8,649 nt of DNA from Spirochaetia bacterium. Its GTDB lineage: Bacteria; Spirochaetota; Spirochaetia; Treponematales; Breznakiellaceae. Shown in pieces: positions 1 to 6,395 of the stretch. The notes beneath the pieces were generated by a model, which made no database searches, was not told where the DNA came from, and worked only from the letters and a program-made list of their open reading frames with translations. The stretch's first letter is position 1. Every line of letters begins with the position of its first letter. A program made the translations under genes and the position numbers. The stretch lies in the NCBI GenBank assembly GCA_025997875.1, contig BNVE01000161.1:1-8649 (forward strand), written 5' to 3'.

Positions 1-2
1 GT

Positions 3-371
3 GCGGAACGGTGGTCGGTATTTTTCCGGTATGTAAGGGATCGGGGAAAGCGTGAATTAATTAACGAGATAGTGGAGTATGAAGAGGGTATAGCCATGGC
101 GAGTGAAGTATTATTGACGGTAAGCCGTGACGAGGCTGAACGGGCTGTTTTGGATCATGAGTACAAGAACGCCCTGGACATGCAGAGCCTGCTGGTCGGG
201 GCCAAACGGGAAGGTTTGGCAGAAGGTATAGCCGAAGGTTATGACAAGGCTAAGGAAGAAGATGCAAAACTCCTGCAGGAAACTGCCCGGAAAATGAAGG
301 AAATGGGGCTCTCATCTGAACAGATAATGTATGCTGCCGGCCTTTCCCTGACGGATATTGAACAGCTCTAG
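3..371 (+). CDS. Rpn-family nuclease/transposase, C-terminal part (5' end outside window)
   Basis: The reading frame is open from the left edge to a TAG at 369-371 and gives about 122 residues, so only the C-terminal part of the protein is present. The segment begins with a Trp followed closely by FFRY and an Arg/Lys-rich stretch. It then has a helix with EYEEGIAMASE and a repetitive region (GLAEGIAEGYDKAKEE) leading into a Lys/Glu-rich coiled-coil-like helix. The end resembles a small helix-turn motif (MGLSSEQIMYAAGLSLTDIEQL shortened here). This pattern is typical of the tails of Rpn-type PD-(D/E)XK recombination-promoting nuclease/putative transposase proteins, which are abundant in treponemes. 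The nuclease core would lie upstream and cannot be checked. A GTG at 72 could serve as a start, but the similarity continues upstream of it, so I read the gene as edge-truncated. The family assignment rests on sequence style only. Confidence 0.7.
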   Translation, partial: AERWSVFFRYVRDRGKRELINEIVEYEEGIAMASEVLLTVSRDEAERAVLDHEYKNALDMQSLLVGAKREGLAEGIAEGYDKAKEEDAKLLQETARKMKEMGLSSEQIMYAAGLSLTDIEQL

Positions 372-410
372 GGACACGCTGAAAAACTCGATGTTTTTCA
401 GCGTGTCCCT
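370..410 (+). terminator. Rho-independent terminator of the Rpn gene
   Basis: A perfect 18-bp inverted repeat (370-387 with 393-410) surrounds a 5-nt loop TCGAT. It begins within the stop codon of the upstream gene. The T-rich run CTTATTTTTCTCGTTTT follows on the + strand, as expected for intrinsic termination of the Rpn transcript. The minus-strand side has no U tract, so it probably does not serve rnc. Confidence 0.85.
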
Positions 411-462
411 CTTATTTTTCTCGTTTTCCTGCGGAAAACTGCGAAAAATCCACATTAAAGTA

Positions 463-496
463 GCACCGAAAAATGCTCGATTGCATTTTTCAGTGC
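463..496 (-). terminator. Probable terminator of the rpmF-acpP-rnc operon
   Basis: A 14-bp stem (463-476 with 483-496) encloses a 6-nt loop TCGATT. One pair is imperfect. In a minus-strand transcript it is a tolerated U-G wobble, but in a plus-strand transcript it is a C-A mismatch. The hairpin is therefore better suited to RNA coming from rnc, whose stop lies about 180 bp upstream in the direction of transcription. The following minus-strand sequence TACTTTAATG is only moderately U-rich, so this call is tentative. Confidence 0.5.
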
Positions 497-629
497 TTTC
501 CTAGAGGAGTAACCCGAAAAACTCGAAAATCCTCCCGACTTGATTTATCGCTCTCTTTCGTGCTTTTAGTGTCTTTTTGTGGTTGAATTTGGAATTGCTG
601 CCGTTGCAGGTTTTTATCTTTTTTCCCAG

Positions 630-672
630 GCCCGGGAGCATCGTGATGGAGCGGCAGTTTCCGGGCTTTTTT
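630..672 (+). terminator. Terminator-like hairpin opposing the rnc 3' end
   Basis: GCCCGG (630-635) can pair with CCGGGC (661-666), and six T residues follow at 667-672 on the + strand, just before the rnc stop codon. The loop is long (25 nt), so the structure is weak unless it folds internally. It would stop transcripts running rightward into rnc. No gene on the + strand between 411 and 630 needs it. Confidence 0.3.
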
Positions 673-678
673 GTTTCT

Positions 679-1401
679 TCAATCCTTCCCCAACTGCCCA
701 TAGGCCATCCGCGCCGCTTCCTGTTCGGCGGTTTTCTTGTTCCGGCCCATGCCGGGGCCATAGGCCTTACCGTTTACCGTTACTTCCATCCAGAAGAAGC
801 GCTCGTGTTCGGGGCCGGAGCGTTTGATCATATGGTACAGGGGATAGGAGTGGAAAAGGCGCTGGCTGAGCTCCTGTAAAAGGGATTTGTAGTCCTGGTG
901 GTAATTTTTGTCCAAAACCCGGCTGATTTCCGGGCCGATACAGCGGCTTACGAAGGCAAAGGCGGCTTTGTAACCCGAATCCAGGTACAATGCACCGATA
1001 AGGGCCTCCAGGGCGTCCGCCAGGAGGGCCTTTTTGGTCCGGCCCCCGGAAAGTTCCTCCCCTTTGCCCAGGAGGAGCAGGTTATCGATCTGCAATTCAC
1101 GGGCAACCCCGGAAAGGATGTCCTCGGAAACCACCACGGCCTTGATTTTGGCCAGTTCGCCCTCATTTTTATCCGCAAAATCCCCGTAAAGGAGGGTCGC
1201 GGTGACCGCGCCAAGGATGGCGTCGCCCAGGAATTCCAGCCGTTCGTTGTTGTTTTTCCGGCCCGATTCATTGGATACGGAACGGTGCACGAAAGAAAGG
1301 TTCAAAAGCTCAAGGCTTCTGAACCTGATACCGACGGTCTTTTGAAACGCCGCCAATACTTTCTTTCTTCCGGAATCTATCTCCGGATCAGCACGGCCCA
1401 C
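679..1401 (-). CDS. rnc: Ribonuclease III
   Basis: This 240-residue enzyme cleaves double-stranded RNA and processes rRNA precursors and structured mRNAs in the cytoplasm. The RNase III signature is present at residues 52-60 (NERLEFLGD), giving acidic residues E53, E56 and D60. The second acidic site has D129 and E132 in ADALEALIG. The N-terminal nuclease domain spans roughly residues 13-160 and a double-stranded RNA-binding domain spans about 168-238, including GKAYGPGMGRNKKTAEQEAA. Length is normal for bacterial RNase III. The assigned start is GTG at 1401. It lies two codons after an in-frame stop, so no longer N-terminus is possible, and no good Shine-Dalgarno sequence is visible. The gene follows acpP by 20 bp and is probably translated from the same message. 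The reverse strand carries long open frames that are only shadows. Confidence 0.95.
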   Translation of the reverse strand: MGRADPEIDSGRKKVLAAFQKTVGIRFRSLELLNLSFVHRSVSNESGRKNNNERLEFLGDAILGAVTATLLYGDFADKNEGELAKIKAVVVSEDILSGVARELQIDNLLLLGKGEELSGGRTKKALLADALEALIGALYLDSGYKAAFAFVSRCIGPEISRVLDKNYHQDYKSLLQELSQRLFHSYPLYHMIKRSGPEHERFFWMEVTVNGKAYGPGMGRNKKTAEQEAARMAYGQLGKD

Positions 1402-1421
1402 CTGGGATCATCGCCCGGGGC

Positions 1422-1658
1422 TTACTTTTGCTGGGATTTGATGTACTCGTAGGCATCCCGAACCGTTTCAAACTCATTGGCCTTTTCATCGGGAATGGAA
1501 ATGCCCATTTCTTCCTCAATGGCATAGACCAGTTCATAGGTGTCCAGGCTGTCGGCGCCGAGATCCTGACGGAAGGAAGCGTCCAGGGTGATTTTTCCCT
1601 CATCAACTTCCAGCTTATCGGCAATAAGTTTCTTCATTTTTTCAAACAATTCATCCAT
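1422..1658 (-). CDS. acpP: Acyl carrier protein
   Basis: A 78-residue acidic protein that carries growing acyl chains on a phosphopantetheine arm during fatty acid synthesis. The attachment site is the Ser of GADSLDTYELV (S37), in the standard place for type II acyl carrier proteins. The four-helix pattern is complete, with helix I at about residues 3-15 and the acidic recognition helix after S37 (residues 38-51, ending in EEEMG). The ATG at 1658 is preceded by a clear Shine-Dalgarno sequence, AGAGGGA, in the transcribed direction. The gene sits 23 bp downstream of rpmF and 20 bp upstream of rnc. Some bacteria place plsX and fab genes between rpmF and acpP, but here they are absent. The alternate frame at 1388-1624 is a shadow. 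Confidence 0.96.
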   Translation of the reverse strand: MDELFEKMKKLIADKLEVDEGKITLDASFRQDLGADSLDTYELVYAIEEEMGISIPDEKANEFETVRDAYEYIKSQQK

Positions 1659-1681
1659 CTTGAATATCCCTCTGCTTTTGG

Positions 1682-1870
1682 TTAAACTTTTGAATCCGGC
1701 ACAATAATCTGCTTACCCCGGTAAAAACCGCATTTCGGGCAAACCCGGTGCAGCAACACACGGTTGCCGCAGGTGCTACACTCGATCAGTGTGGGGGAAG
1801 TAAGCTTCATGTTAATCGACTGCCGCCGGCGGGTTCGCGCCTTCGACGTTTTAAATCTGGGTACAGCCAT
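1682..1870 (-). CDS. rpmF: 50S ribosomal protein L32
   Basis: A 62-residue basic protein of the large ribosomal subunit. The N-terminus (MAVPRFKTSKARTRRRQS) matches the family's usual opening. The second half holds a four-cysteine zinc ribbon with C31, C34, C44 and C47 (CSTC and CPKC), so this is the zinc-binding form of L32. The ATG at 1870 is preceded by GAGAGG at a suitable distance. It is the first gene of the rpmF-acpP-rnc unit and lies about 22 nt downstream of the transcription start predicted from the promoter at 1899-1927. A 202-bp insertion sits just upstream of that promoter. Confidence 0.97.
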   Translation of the reverse strand: MAVPRFKTSKARTRRRQSINMKLTSPTLIECSTCGNRVLLHRVCPKCGFYRGKQIIVPDSKV

Positions 1871-1898
1871 CTAATCAACCTCTCTTCAATATTTTCTT

Positions 1899-1927
1899 AC
1901 TATAACAAAGAGCCCAATAAATGTCAA
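1899..1927 (-). promoter_or_regulatory. Sigma-70-type promoter of rpmF-acpP-rnc
   Basis: Read on the minus strand, TTGACA (1927-1922) is a perfect -35 hexamer. It is followed by a 17-bp spacer and TATAGT (1904-1899), one change from the -10 consensus. The predicted start of transcription is near 1892. The outermost base of the -35 hexamer coincides with the first base of the target duplication of the adjacent MITE, so the insertion landed at the upstream edge of this promoter and left it intact. Confidence 0.85.
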
Positions 1928-1936
1928 GGAAATAAG
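1927..1936. repeat. Target site duplication, left copy
   Basis: AGGAAATAAG lies immediately outside the left terminal inverted repeat of the MITE. The identical 10 bases lie outside the right one at 2139-2148. The match stops at exactly 10 bases on both sides. Confidence 0.85.
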
Positions 1937-2138
1937 CAGGGCAAAAGCATTTACTATGAGAAACAAAAAAATCATATATAGCGAGTTGATTAGGAAAGAA
2001 TAGTGTAAAAATATACCAATTATGGTTTAATTATACGGCGCATTTCGTGAATGATGCCAGCATAAATGCAGTGAAGCCCGAATTTCTTTCATATAAAGTT
2101 ACCAAATATAGTCTAAGAAAGTAAATGCTTTTGCCCTG
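1937..2138. mobile_element. MITE-like non-autonomous insertion element, 202 bp
   Basis: The element has perfect 19-bp terminal inverted repeats: CAGGGCAAAAGCATTTACT at 1937-1955 and its reverse complement at 2120-2138. It is flanked by a 10-bp direct repeat AGGAAATAAG. The interior is AT-rich and has no credible gene on either strand, so it must rely on a transposase encoded elsewhere. A 10-bp duplication occurs in some IS4-related families, but I cannot assign the parent IS from the ends alone. It lies between the divergent promoters of rpmF and the nfeD-like operon. Without the element and one duplication copy the intergenic gap would be about 118 bp. Perfect repeat arms and target duplication suggest a fairly recent insertion. 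Confidence 0.85.
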
Positions 2139-2148
2139 AGGAAATAAG
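2139..2148. repeat. Target site duplication, right copy
   Basis: AGGAAATAAG is identical to 1927-1936 and directly abuts the right terminal inverted repeat of the MITE. Confidence 0.85.
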
Positions 2149-2150
2149 GC

Positions 2151-2165
2151 GGCTTAAATTAAGCC
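2151..2165. promoter_or_regulatory. Perfect palindrome abutting a -35 box (possible operator)
   Basis: GGCTTAAATTAAGCC is a perfect 15-bp palindrome (7-bp arms around a central A). It ends one base before the -35 hexamer at 2166. The single-base centre makes it a better protein-binding site than an RNA hairpin, and it would lie upstream of the transcription start anyway. A regulator of the nfeD-SPFH operon could bind here, but no such regulator is encoded in the window. Confidence 0.35.
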
Positions 2166-2194
2166 TTGCCATCTCACCCGCTATCATCAATAAT
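2166..2194 (+). promoter_or_regulatory. Promoter of the NfeD-SPFH operon, probably giving a leaderless mRNA
   Basis: TTGCCA (2166-2171) and AATAAT (2189-2194) are each one base from the -35 and -10 consensus and are 17 bp apart. The expected transcription start, six or seven bases beyond the -10 box, falls at or next to the A of the ATG at 2201. No Shine-Dalgarno sequence precedes that ATG, which agrees with a leaderless message. Confidence 0.6.
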
Positions 2195-2200
2195 AAACGA

Positions 2201-2806
2201 ATGGGGAACCTCTTTATCGTCTATACGGCCCTTACTGTTTTCGGCCTGGGGATCACCTTGGTCGATTTTCTGGGGGTCTTTGATCATGCCGGAGACGACG
2301 CCGGGGATGGCGGAGACGGTGATGACGATGGGGCCCCCGAAACGGGCCATGGCGATGAGGCCGGCCACAATCACGGTTCCCAACTGGGTTCGGGAAACGC
2401 CGGCATCCGGGGGATCACTGCGATACTGGGGTTGCTCCGGCTGGGGGTGTACTTCGCCCTGGGGGCGGGACCCACGGGGCTCTTTGCCCTGTTTACGGGC
2501 CTGAGCCGGGGACAGAGCCTCATCTGGAGCGCCGGGGCCGGTATCGGGATCGCCCTGTTCACCCGGCTGCTGCGGAAGTTCCTGCGCCGGGATTTGGATT
2601 CCTCCATAAAGGGCGAAGAGCTTTTAATGGAGAAGGCGGTGATCCTGGCGCCGGTTAATCCCGGCGAGATGGGCAAGGCGCTGGTGCGGCGCTTCGGCGC
2701 GGAGATGGAAATCTACGTCCGCTGCCGGAATGAAAAGGCGGCGTTTCCCAAGGGCGCGGAAGTGCGGATAACAGAGTACGACGAAAGTGTATACTGGATA
2801 GAATGA
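2201..2806 (+). CDS. NfeD-like membrane protein with Asp/His-rich loop
   Basis: This 201-residue protein begins with a hydrophobic segment (about residues 3-27) and continues with a loop rich in Asp, Gly and His (28-60). Two further hydrophobic stretches follow (about 68-98 and 106-128), then a soluble C-terminal domain (about 135-201). The C-terminal part, with EKAVILAPVNPGEMGKALV and a final TEYDESVYWIE, fits the OB-fold of NfeD-type proteins, which typically sit beside flotillin-like SPFH genes and act as their membrane partners. The two SPFH genes that follow support this call. The loop carries H29, H50, H56 and H58 and at least nine Asp residues, which could bind metal, though that is only a guess. 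No ATG, GTG or TTG occurs in frame between the stop at 2114 and 2201, so ATG 2201 is the only reasonable start. The GC content is much higher than in the flanking intergenic DNA. Confidence 0.75.
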   Translation: MGNLFIVYTALTVFGLGITLVDFLGVFDHAGDDAGDGGDGDDDGAPETGHGDEAGHNHGSQLGSGNAGIRGITAILGLLRLGVYFALGAGPTGLFALFTGLSRGQSLIWSAGAGIGIALFTRLLRKFLRRDLDSSIKGEELLMEKAVILAPVNPGEMGKALVRRFGAEMEIYVRCRNEKAAFPKGAEVRITEYDESVYWIE

Positions 2807-2835
2807 TGATATCGCGGTGATAAGCGGAGGTACCT

Positions 2836-4176
2836 ATGTATGGATTGGCGAATTCCCTCCAGGGGCTTTTTTTCGGGGGCCTTGGGGTTGCGGCTTTTAT
2901 TTTTATCATTGTTATTCTAAAGAAGATCATCCATGTAACCTGGCCGGATAGGATACTGGTAGTTACGGGCCGGAAAACCAGGCGCCAGGGCAAGACCTTT
3001 GGCTTTACGGTGAACCGGGGCCGGGCCATAGTGATCCCCTACTTCCAGGCCATCGGCAGCCTGGAACTGGACGTGTTTCCCATCAATGTGCGGGTGGAAG
3101 GGGTGAACAGCGCCAACGGCATCACCGTAGGGGCGGACGCCACCGCCTGCGTCTGCATCGACGATGACGATGAGGCCATGCTCTACAGCGCGGTGGAGCG
3201 GCTCATGGGCAAGGACATTCAGCAGATCCACGATCAGATTCAGCAGACCCTGGTGGGGAATTTCCGGGGGGCGTTGAACAAGGCCACCCCTTTGCAGGCT
3301 ATCGGCATGGAGGACGTGCCGGACAGCTCCGGGGAACGCAACGATGACGCCAATATGGGGGAACGGGCCCAGTTCCGGGCGGAACTTTTTTCCGACATCA
3401 ACTCGGACCTGCGATCTTTTGGGATGAAGGTAGTATCAGTATCACTGCAAAAAATTTGGGACACATCCAACTATATCGCCAACCTGGCCCAGAAGACCCT
3501 GGCGGAAAAACGCCGGCTGGTGGAAATCGAGGAATCCCGGCTGCGGGCCATTGCGGACCAGGCGGAAAGCGACGCCTACAAACGGATCGAGGTGTCCCGG
3601 AGTAAAGCCGATGAGGCGATCATCGCCGCCCGGCAGGAGCTTGAGGTGTACCGCAGGGAATCCGCAGGGCTTATCAGCGAAGCCAAGCTCAAGGCGGACC
3701 AGGCCATCATCGAAGCGGCCAACGCCGGGGAGGCGGCGGTGCAGGGCCAGTTAGTGGAACTGCAAAAACTCAAAAACCTTACCGCCGTAACCCTGGAAGC
3801 GGAAGCACAGGAGGAGGAGGCCCGGATTCTCGCCGACGGGGAGCGCAGCGCCGTGGGCATCCTTCAATCTGCGCGGAACGATATCCTTAAATCCAAGGCC
3901 GTGCTTTTGGGCCGCTATGGGGACGATGCCTCAAGCGTCATGTTCCTCCAGCAGAAACTGCCCCTGCTCTTTGAAAAATATATGGCCGCCGCCAAAGCCG
4001 GTTCGGTGGACAGCTACATCGTCATGGACGATGATGAGGGATTTTCCGGCGCGGTCAACCGGGGCCCCCGGGCCTTCGCGGACTTCCTCAAAATTTTCAC
4101 CGACGCCTTCGGGATCAATGTAAAAGCTTTGGCCGCGCTGGCGCCGTCAGCCGCTTTAAAAGGAGGGGCCAAATGA
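2836..4176 (+). CDS. Flotillin-like SPFH-domain membrane protein (first copy)
   Basis: A 446-residue protein with one N-terminal membrane anchor (about residues 8-30) and an SPFH/band 7 domain (about 34-215). A long Glu/Ala/Lys-rich coiled coil follows (about 220-345), and the final region is mostly helical and ends in an Ala-rich tail. The order anchor-SPFH-coiled coil is that of bacterial flotillins, which form large oligomers in the membrane and organise local lipid and protein domains. The SPFH part contains RGRAIVIPYFQAIGSLELDVF and the helix with LAQKTLAEKRRLVEIEESR entering the coil. The ATG at 2836 has the Shine-Dalgarno sequence GGAGG five bases upstream. The gene follows the NfeD-like gene by 29 bp and overlaps the next SPFH gene by four bases. 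An acidic run at 109-113 (DDDDE) interrupts the SPFH domain. Specific clients are unknown. Confidence 0.85.
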   Translation: MYGLANSLQGLFFGGLGVAAFIFIIVILKKIIHVTWPDRILVVTGRKTRRQGKTFGFTVNRGRAIVIPYFQAIGSLELDVFPINVRVEGVNSANGITVGADATACVCIDDDDEAMLYSAVERLMGKDIQQIHDQIQQTLVGNFRGALNKATPLQAIGMEDVPDSSGERNDDANMGERAQFRAELFSDINSDLRSFGMKVVSVSLQKIWDTSNYIANLAQKTLAEKRRLVEIEESRLRAIADQAESDAYKRIEVSRSKADEAIIAARQELEVYRRESAGLISEAKLKADQAIIEAANAGEAAVQGQLVELQKLKNLTAVTLEAEAQEEEARILADGERSAVGILQSARNDILKSKAVLLGRYGDDASSVMFLQQKLPLLFEKYMAAAKAGSVDSYIVMDDDEGFSGAVNRGPRAFADFLKIFTDAFGINVKALAALAPSAALKGGAK

Positions 4177-5477
4177 TAGTTTTTGTAAGCGTCCTGGGGG
4201 GGCTTGTGGGGATCACCATTCTGATCCAGCTCCTCACCAACATGAAGATAGTCGGGGGGAATGAGCTTGGGGTGGTTACCGGTTCGGAGAAGCCGGACAA
4301 GCGGGGCTTGTCCAAGGGCTTCCGCACGTTCAGCGGGGGCCGGGCTTTCATCATCCCCATACTCCAGCGGTTCAGCAAATTCGACCTTACCCCCATCACC
4401 ATTGAGGTGGTGGTGGACTCCGCCATCGCTGCGGGGATCGTGCCCCTGAACGTAAAGGCCACGGTGTCCTTCGCCATCGCCAGTAACGAAGCGGGCCGGT
4501 CCTATGCGGTCACCCGGATTCTCAACCTGGCGGCGGACCGGGAGAACCTTGCCAAGATCGCCGGGGACATCATCGAAGGACATCTGCGGGATTCCATCGC
4601 CAGCATGACCCCGGAACAGGTGATGAAGGACAAGGACATCCTGGTCACCAAGATGATCAACGTCTGCAAGGGCGACCTGGAAAACATCGGTCTGGAAATC
4701 ACCACCATGAACATCGCCGATGTGGACGACCACCGGCTGCCCGGGGTCGAGGAGCCGGACCTTTACATCGCCCTGCTCAAACGCATCCAGTCCGCCAGCG
4801 CGGAAACCAGCGCCCGGCAGGCCCAGGCGGAAGCCCGGGCGGCCAGCGCCGAACAGGCGGAGGCCCGCCGCGCCGAGACCGAAGTGAAAAATCTCAAGAA
4901 CGAACTGGAACGGCTCCGGGCGGAGGTACGGGTACGGCTTGCGGAGGAGACCCAGCGGCAGAAGGTGGGGATGGAACAGGCCAGCGCCGACGCCCGGGCC
5001 CGCACCTCGGGGATTACCGCCCAGCTTGAGGCGGAGAAGCAGAACATCGAAATGCTCAAGAACCGCTACCGGGCGGAGATCATCACCCCCGCCCTGGCAT
5101 CCCGGGACAAGGCGATCCTCAACGCCAGGGCCGAGGTCTCATCCTGGTTCGAGGTTGCCAAGGCGGAAATCGAGCAGCTTGAGGTCACCCTTAAAACCAT
5201 GCAGGACGCCAGGGGCGAGGCCCGCCGGGCCTGGATCATCGATAATGTGGAAGCTATCTTCGAGCCCTTCGCGGAAACCCTGACCCACTACCCCGCCAAT
5301 CACATCTCGGTAGTCACCGGGGCCGGCACGGACCGGGCGCCCATTTCCGCCATCCACCCCAACGCGGTGGCCGCCGCCCGGAACGGTATTGTGGCAGCTG
5401 CCCTGGAGGGAATGAGAGAAGAAGGCGGACAGCAGACCGACCTTAATGCCGGTGATTTTCATAAAGACCCTCTTTAA
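4173..5477 (+). CDS. SPFH-domain membrane protein (second, divergent copy)
   Basis: A 434-residue protein with an N-terminal membrane segment (about residues 2-22), an SPFH-like domain (about 26-200), a strongly charged coiled coil (about 207-300) and a C-terminal region. RAFIIPILQRFSKFDLTPIT corresponds to the matching strand region of the first SPFH protein. EITTMNIADVDDHR matches the end of the domain. The two proteins share layout but little close sequence, so they are ancient paralogues and probably form a mixed oligomer. The start ATG overlaps the previous stop as ATGA (4173-4176), and a full AAAGGAGG lies just upstream, so its translation should be coupled to the first copy. The C-terminal part (about 301-434) has a predicted helical segment and no family I recognise. 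No clear terminator follows; the next gene has its own promoter 30 bp on. Confidence 0.8.
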   Translation: MIVFVSVLGGLVGITILIQLLTNMKIVGGNELGVVTGSEKPDKRGLSKGFRTFSGGRAFIIPILQRFSKFDLTPITIEVVVDSAIAAGIVPLNVKATVSFAIASNEAGRSYAVTRILNLAADRENLAKIAGDIIEGHLRDSIASMTPEQVMKDKDILVTKMINVCKGDLENIGLEITTMNIADVDDHRLPGVEEPDLYIALLKRIQSASAETSARQAQAEARAASAEQAEARRAETEVKNLKNELERLRAEVRVRLAEETQRQKVGMEQASADARARTSGITAQLEAEKQNIEMLKNRYRAEIITPALASRDKAILNARAEVSSWFEVAKAEIEQLEVTLKTMQDARGEARRAWIIDNVEAIFEPFAETLTHYPANHISVVTGAGTDRAPISAIHPNAVAAARNGIVAAALEGMREEGGQQTDLNAGDFHKDPL

Positions 5478-5505
5478 TTATTACCGGGAATCATGTATAA
5501 TAAAA

Positions 5506-5514
5506 TGGTATACT
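5506..5514 (+). promoter_or_regulatory. Extended -10 promoter of the isomerase-like gene
   Basis: TGGTATACT matches the extended -10 pattern TGnTATAAT with one change and lies 18 bp upstream of the ATG at 5533. A second -10-like box, TATAAT, occurs at 5496-5501 without a good -35 partner. The AT-rich gap contrasts with the GC-rich genes on both sides, which supports a separate promoter here. Confidence 0.5.
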
Positions 5515-5532
5515 AATTTTTAGGAGGGAACG

Positions 5533-6354
5533 ATGCTTCCGATTATGTTACAGCTTTACAATGTACGGGAAGAACTGAAGAAGGACTTCGATGGTACACT
5601 GAAACAGGTAGCCGATATGGGCTATAAGTATGTGGAACTGGCCCTTGCCCAGTCCTTCGGCAAAACAGCCGCCGAATTCAAAGCAAGCCTGGACAAGGCG
5701 GGGCTTACCGCCGTTTCCGCCCATGTGCCCTACCGGGATATGATTGGGGACCCTGAAAAGGTGATTGGCTACCATATCGACATAGGCTGCAAATTCATCG
5801 TTATTCCCTTCCTTGCGGAAGAAGATCGCAGTACCGGGAAGAACTACGAAGAAGTAAAGAAGAATATCGTCAAGCTTGGGGAAGTGGTTAACAAGAAGGG
5901 CGCGGTCCTCCTGTATCATAACCACGAATTTGAATTTGTGGATTACCAGGGCAAGCTTGCGCTGGACGATCTCTACGATTCGATCCCCGCAAGCATCCTC
6001 CAGACCGAAATCGACACCTGCTGGGCCAAGGTCGGCGGCGTAGACCCCGCCGAATACATCCTTAAATACTCCGGCCGGGCCCCGGTGGTCCACCTGAAGG
6101 ACTTCGATTCCTCCCAGGGCGGGACGATCAAGGCCGAATACGACCTTATCGGCGAAGCCAAAAAAGCCCGCGCCGCAGGGTCCTTCCCCTTCCGGGCAAT
6201 CGGCTTTGGCATGCAGGACATCCCCGGCATCCTGAAGGCTTCCGAAAAAGCCGGCGCAAAATGGGTGGTGGTGGAGCAGGACATCCCCTCCCCAGGCAAG
6301 ACCCCCATCGAATGCGCCAAAGACAGCCTTGACTACCTGAAGGGGCTGAAATAA
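5533..6354 (+). CDS. Sugar phosphate isomerase/epimerase-like TIM-barrel protein
   Basis: A 273-residue soluble protein of the xylose isomerase-like/AP endonuclease 2 TIM-barrel superfamily. Members usually use a divalent metal to isomerise or epimerise small sugars or sugar derivatives. Expected metal-site motifs occur in order: YHNHEFEF (residues 128-135, E134 likely ligand), QTEIDTCW (157-164, D161), HLKDF (187-191, H187) and VVEQD (247-251, E249). The length and spacing fit inosose dehydratase/hydroxypyruvate isomerase-type relatives, but the substrate cannot be read from sequence. The ATG at 5533 is preceded by AGGAGGG. It lies 55 bp from the SPFH operon with a promoter in between, so I treat it as a separate unit that may also receive read-through. 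The long open frame on the opposite strand (5548-6393) is a composition shadow. Confidence 0.85.
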   Translation: MLPIMLQLYNVREELKKDFDGTLKQVADMGYKYVELALAQSFGKTAAEFKASLDKAGLTAVSAHVPYRDMIGDPEKVIGYHIDIGCKFIVIPFLAEEDRSTGKNYEEVKKNIVKLGEVVNKKGAVLLYHNHEFEFVDYQGKLALDDLYDSIPASILQTEIDTCWAKVGGVDPAEYILKYSGRAPVVHLKDFDSSQGGTIKAEYDLIGEAKKARAAGSFPFRAIGFGMQDIPGILKASEKAGAKWVVVEQDIPSPGKTPIECAKDSLDYLKGLK

Positions 6355-6395
6355 AAGCCGGGTGTGCATCCCCGGCGAGACAATGCAAAACATTA

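Noticed and set aside
501..761. Minus-strand 86-codon frame downstream of rnc
   Set aside because: It overlaps the rnc 3' end in another frame, runs through the terminator-like region and resembles no family.
898..1452. Plus-strand open frame of 184 codons over rnc
   Set aside because: rnc on the other strand has all catalytic motifs; this frame has no recognisable protein character.
1986..2017. TTGATT...TATACC promoter inside the MITE
   Set aside because: The spacing is 20 bp and the -10 is poor. The promoter at 2166-2194 is a much better explanation for the downstream operon.
4014..4733. Minus-strand open frame of 239 codons across the two SPFH genes
   Set aside because: It spans the overlap of two well-supported genes and its His/Asp/Gly-rich translation is typical of antisense frames.
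6357..6376. GCCGGG/CCCGGC hairpin as the main terminator of the isomerase-like gene
   Set aside because: Only six pairs with an eight-base loop and no U run. The 15-pair hairpin at 6396-6429 is stronger.
5548..6393. Long minus-strand open frame (281 codons) opposite the isomerase-like gene
   Set aside because: It is antisense to a gene with clear metal-site motifs, shows no family pattern and no ribosome-binding site. It is a shadow of GC-rich codon use.
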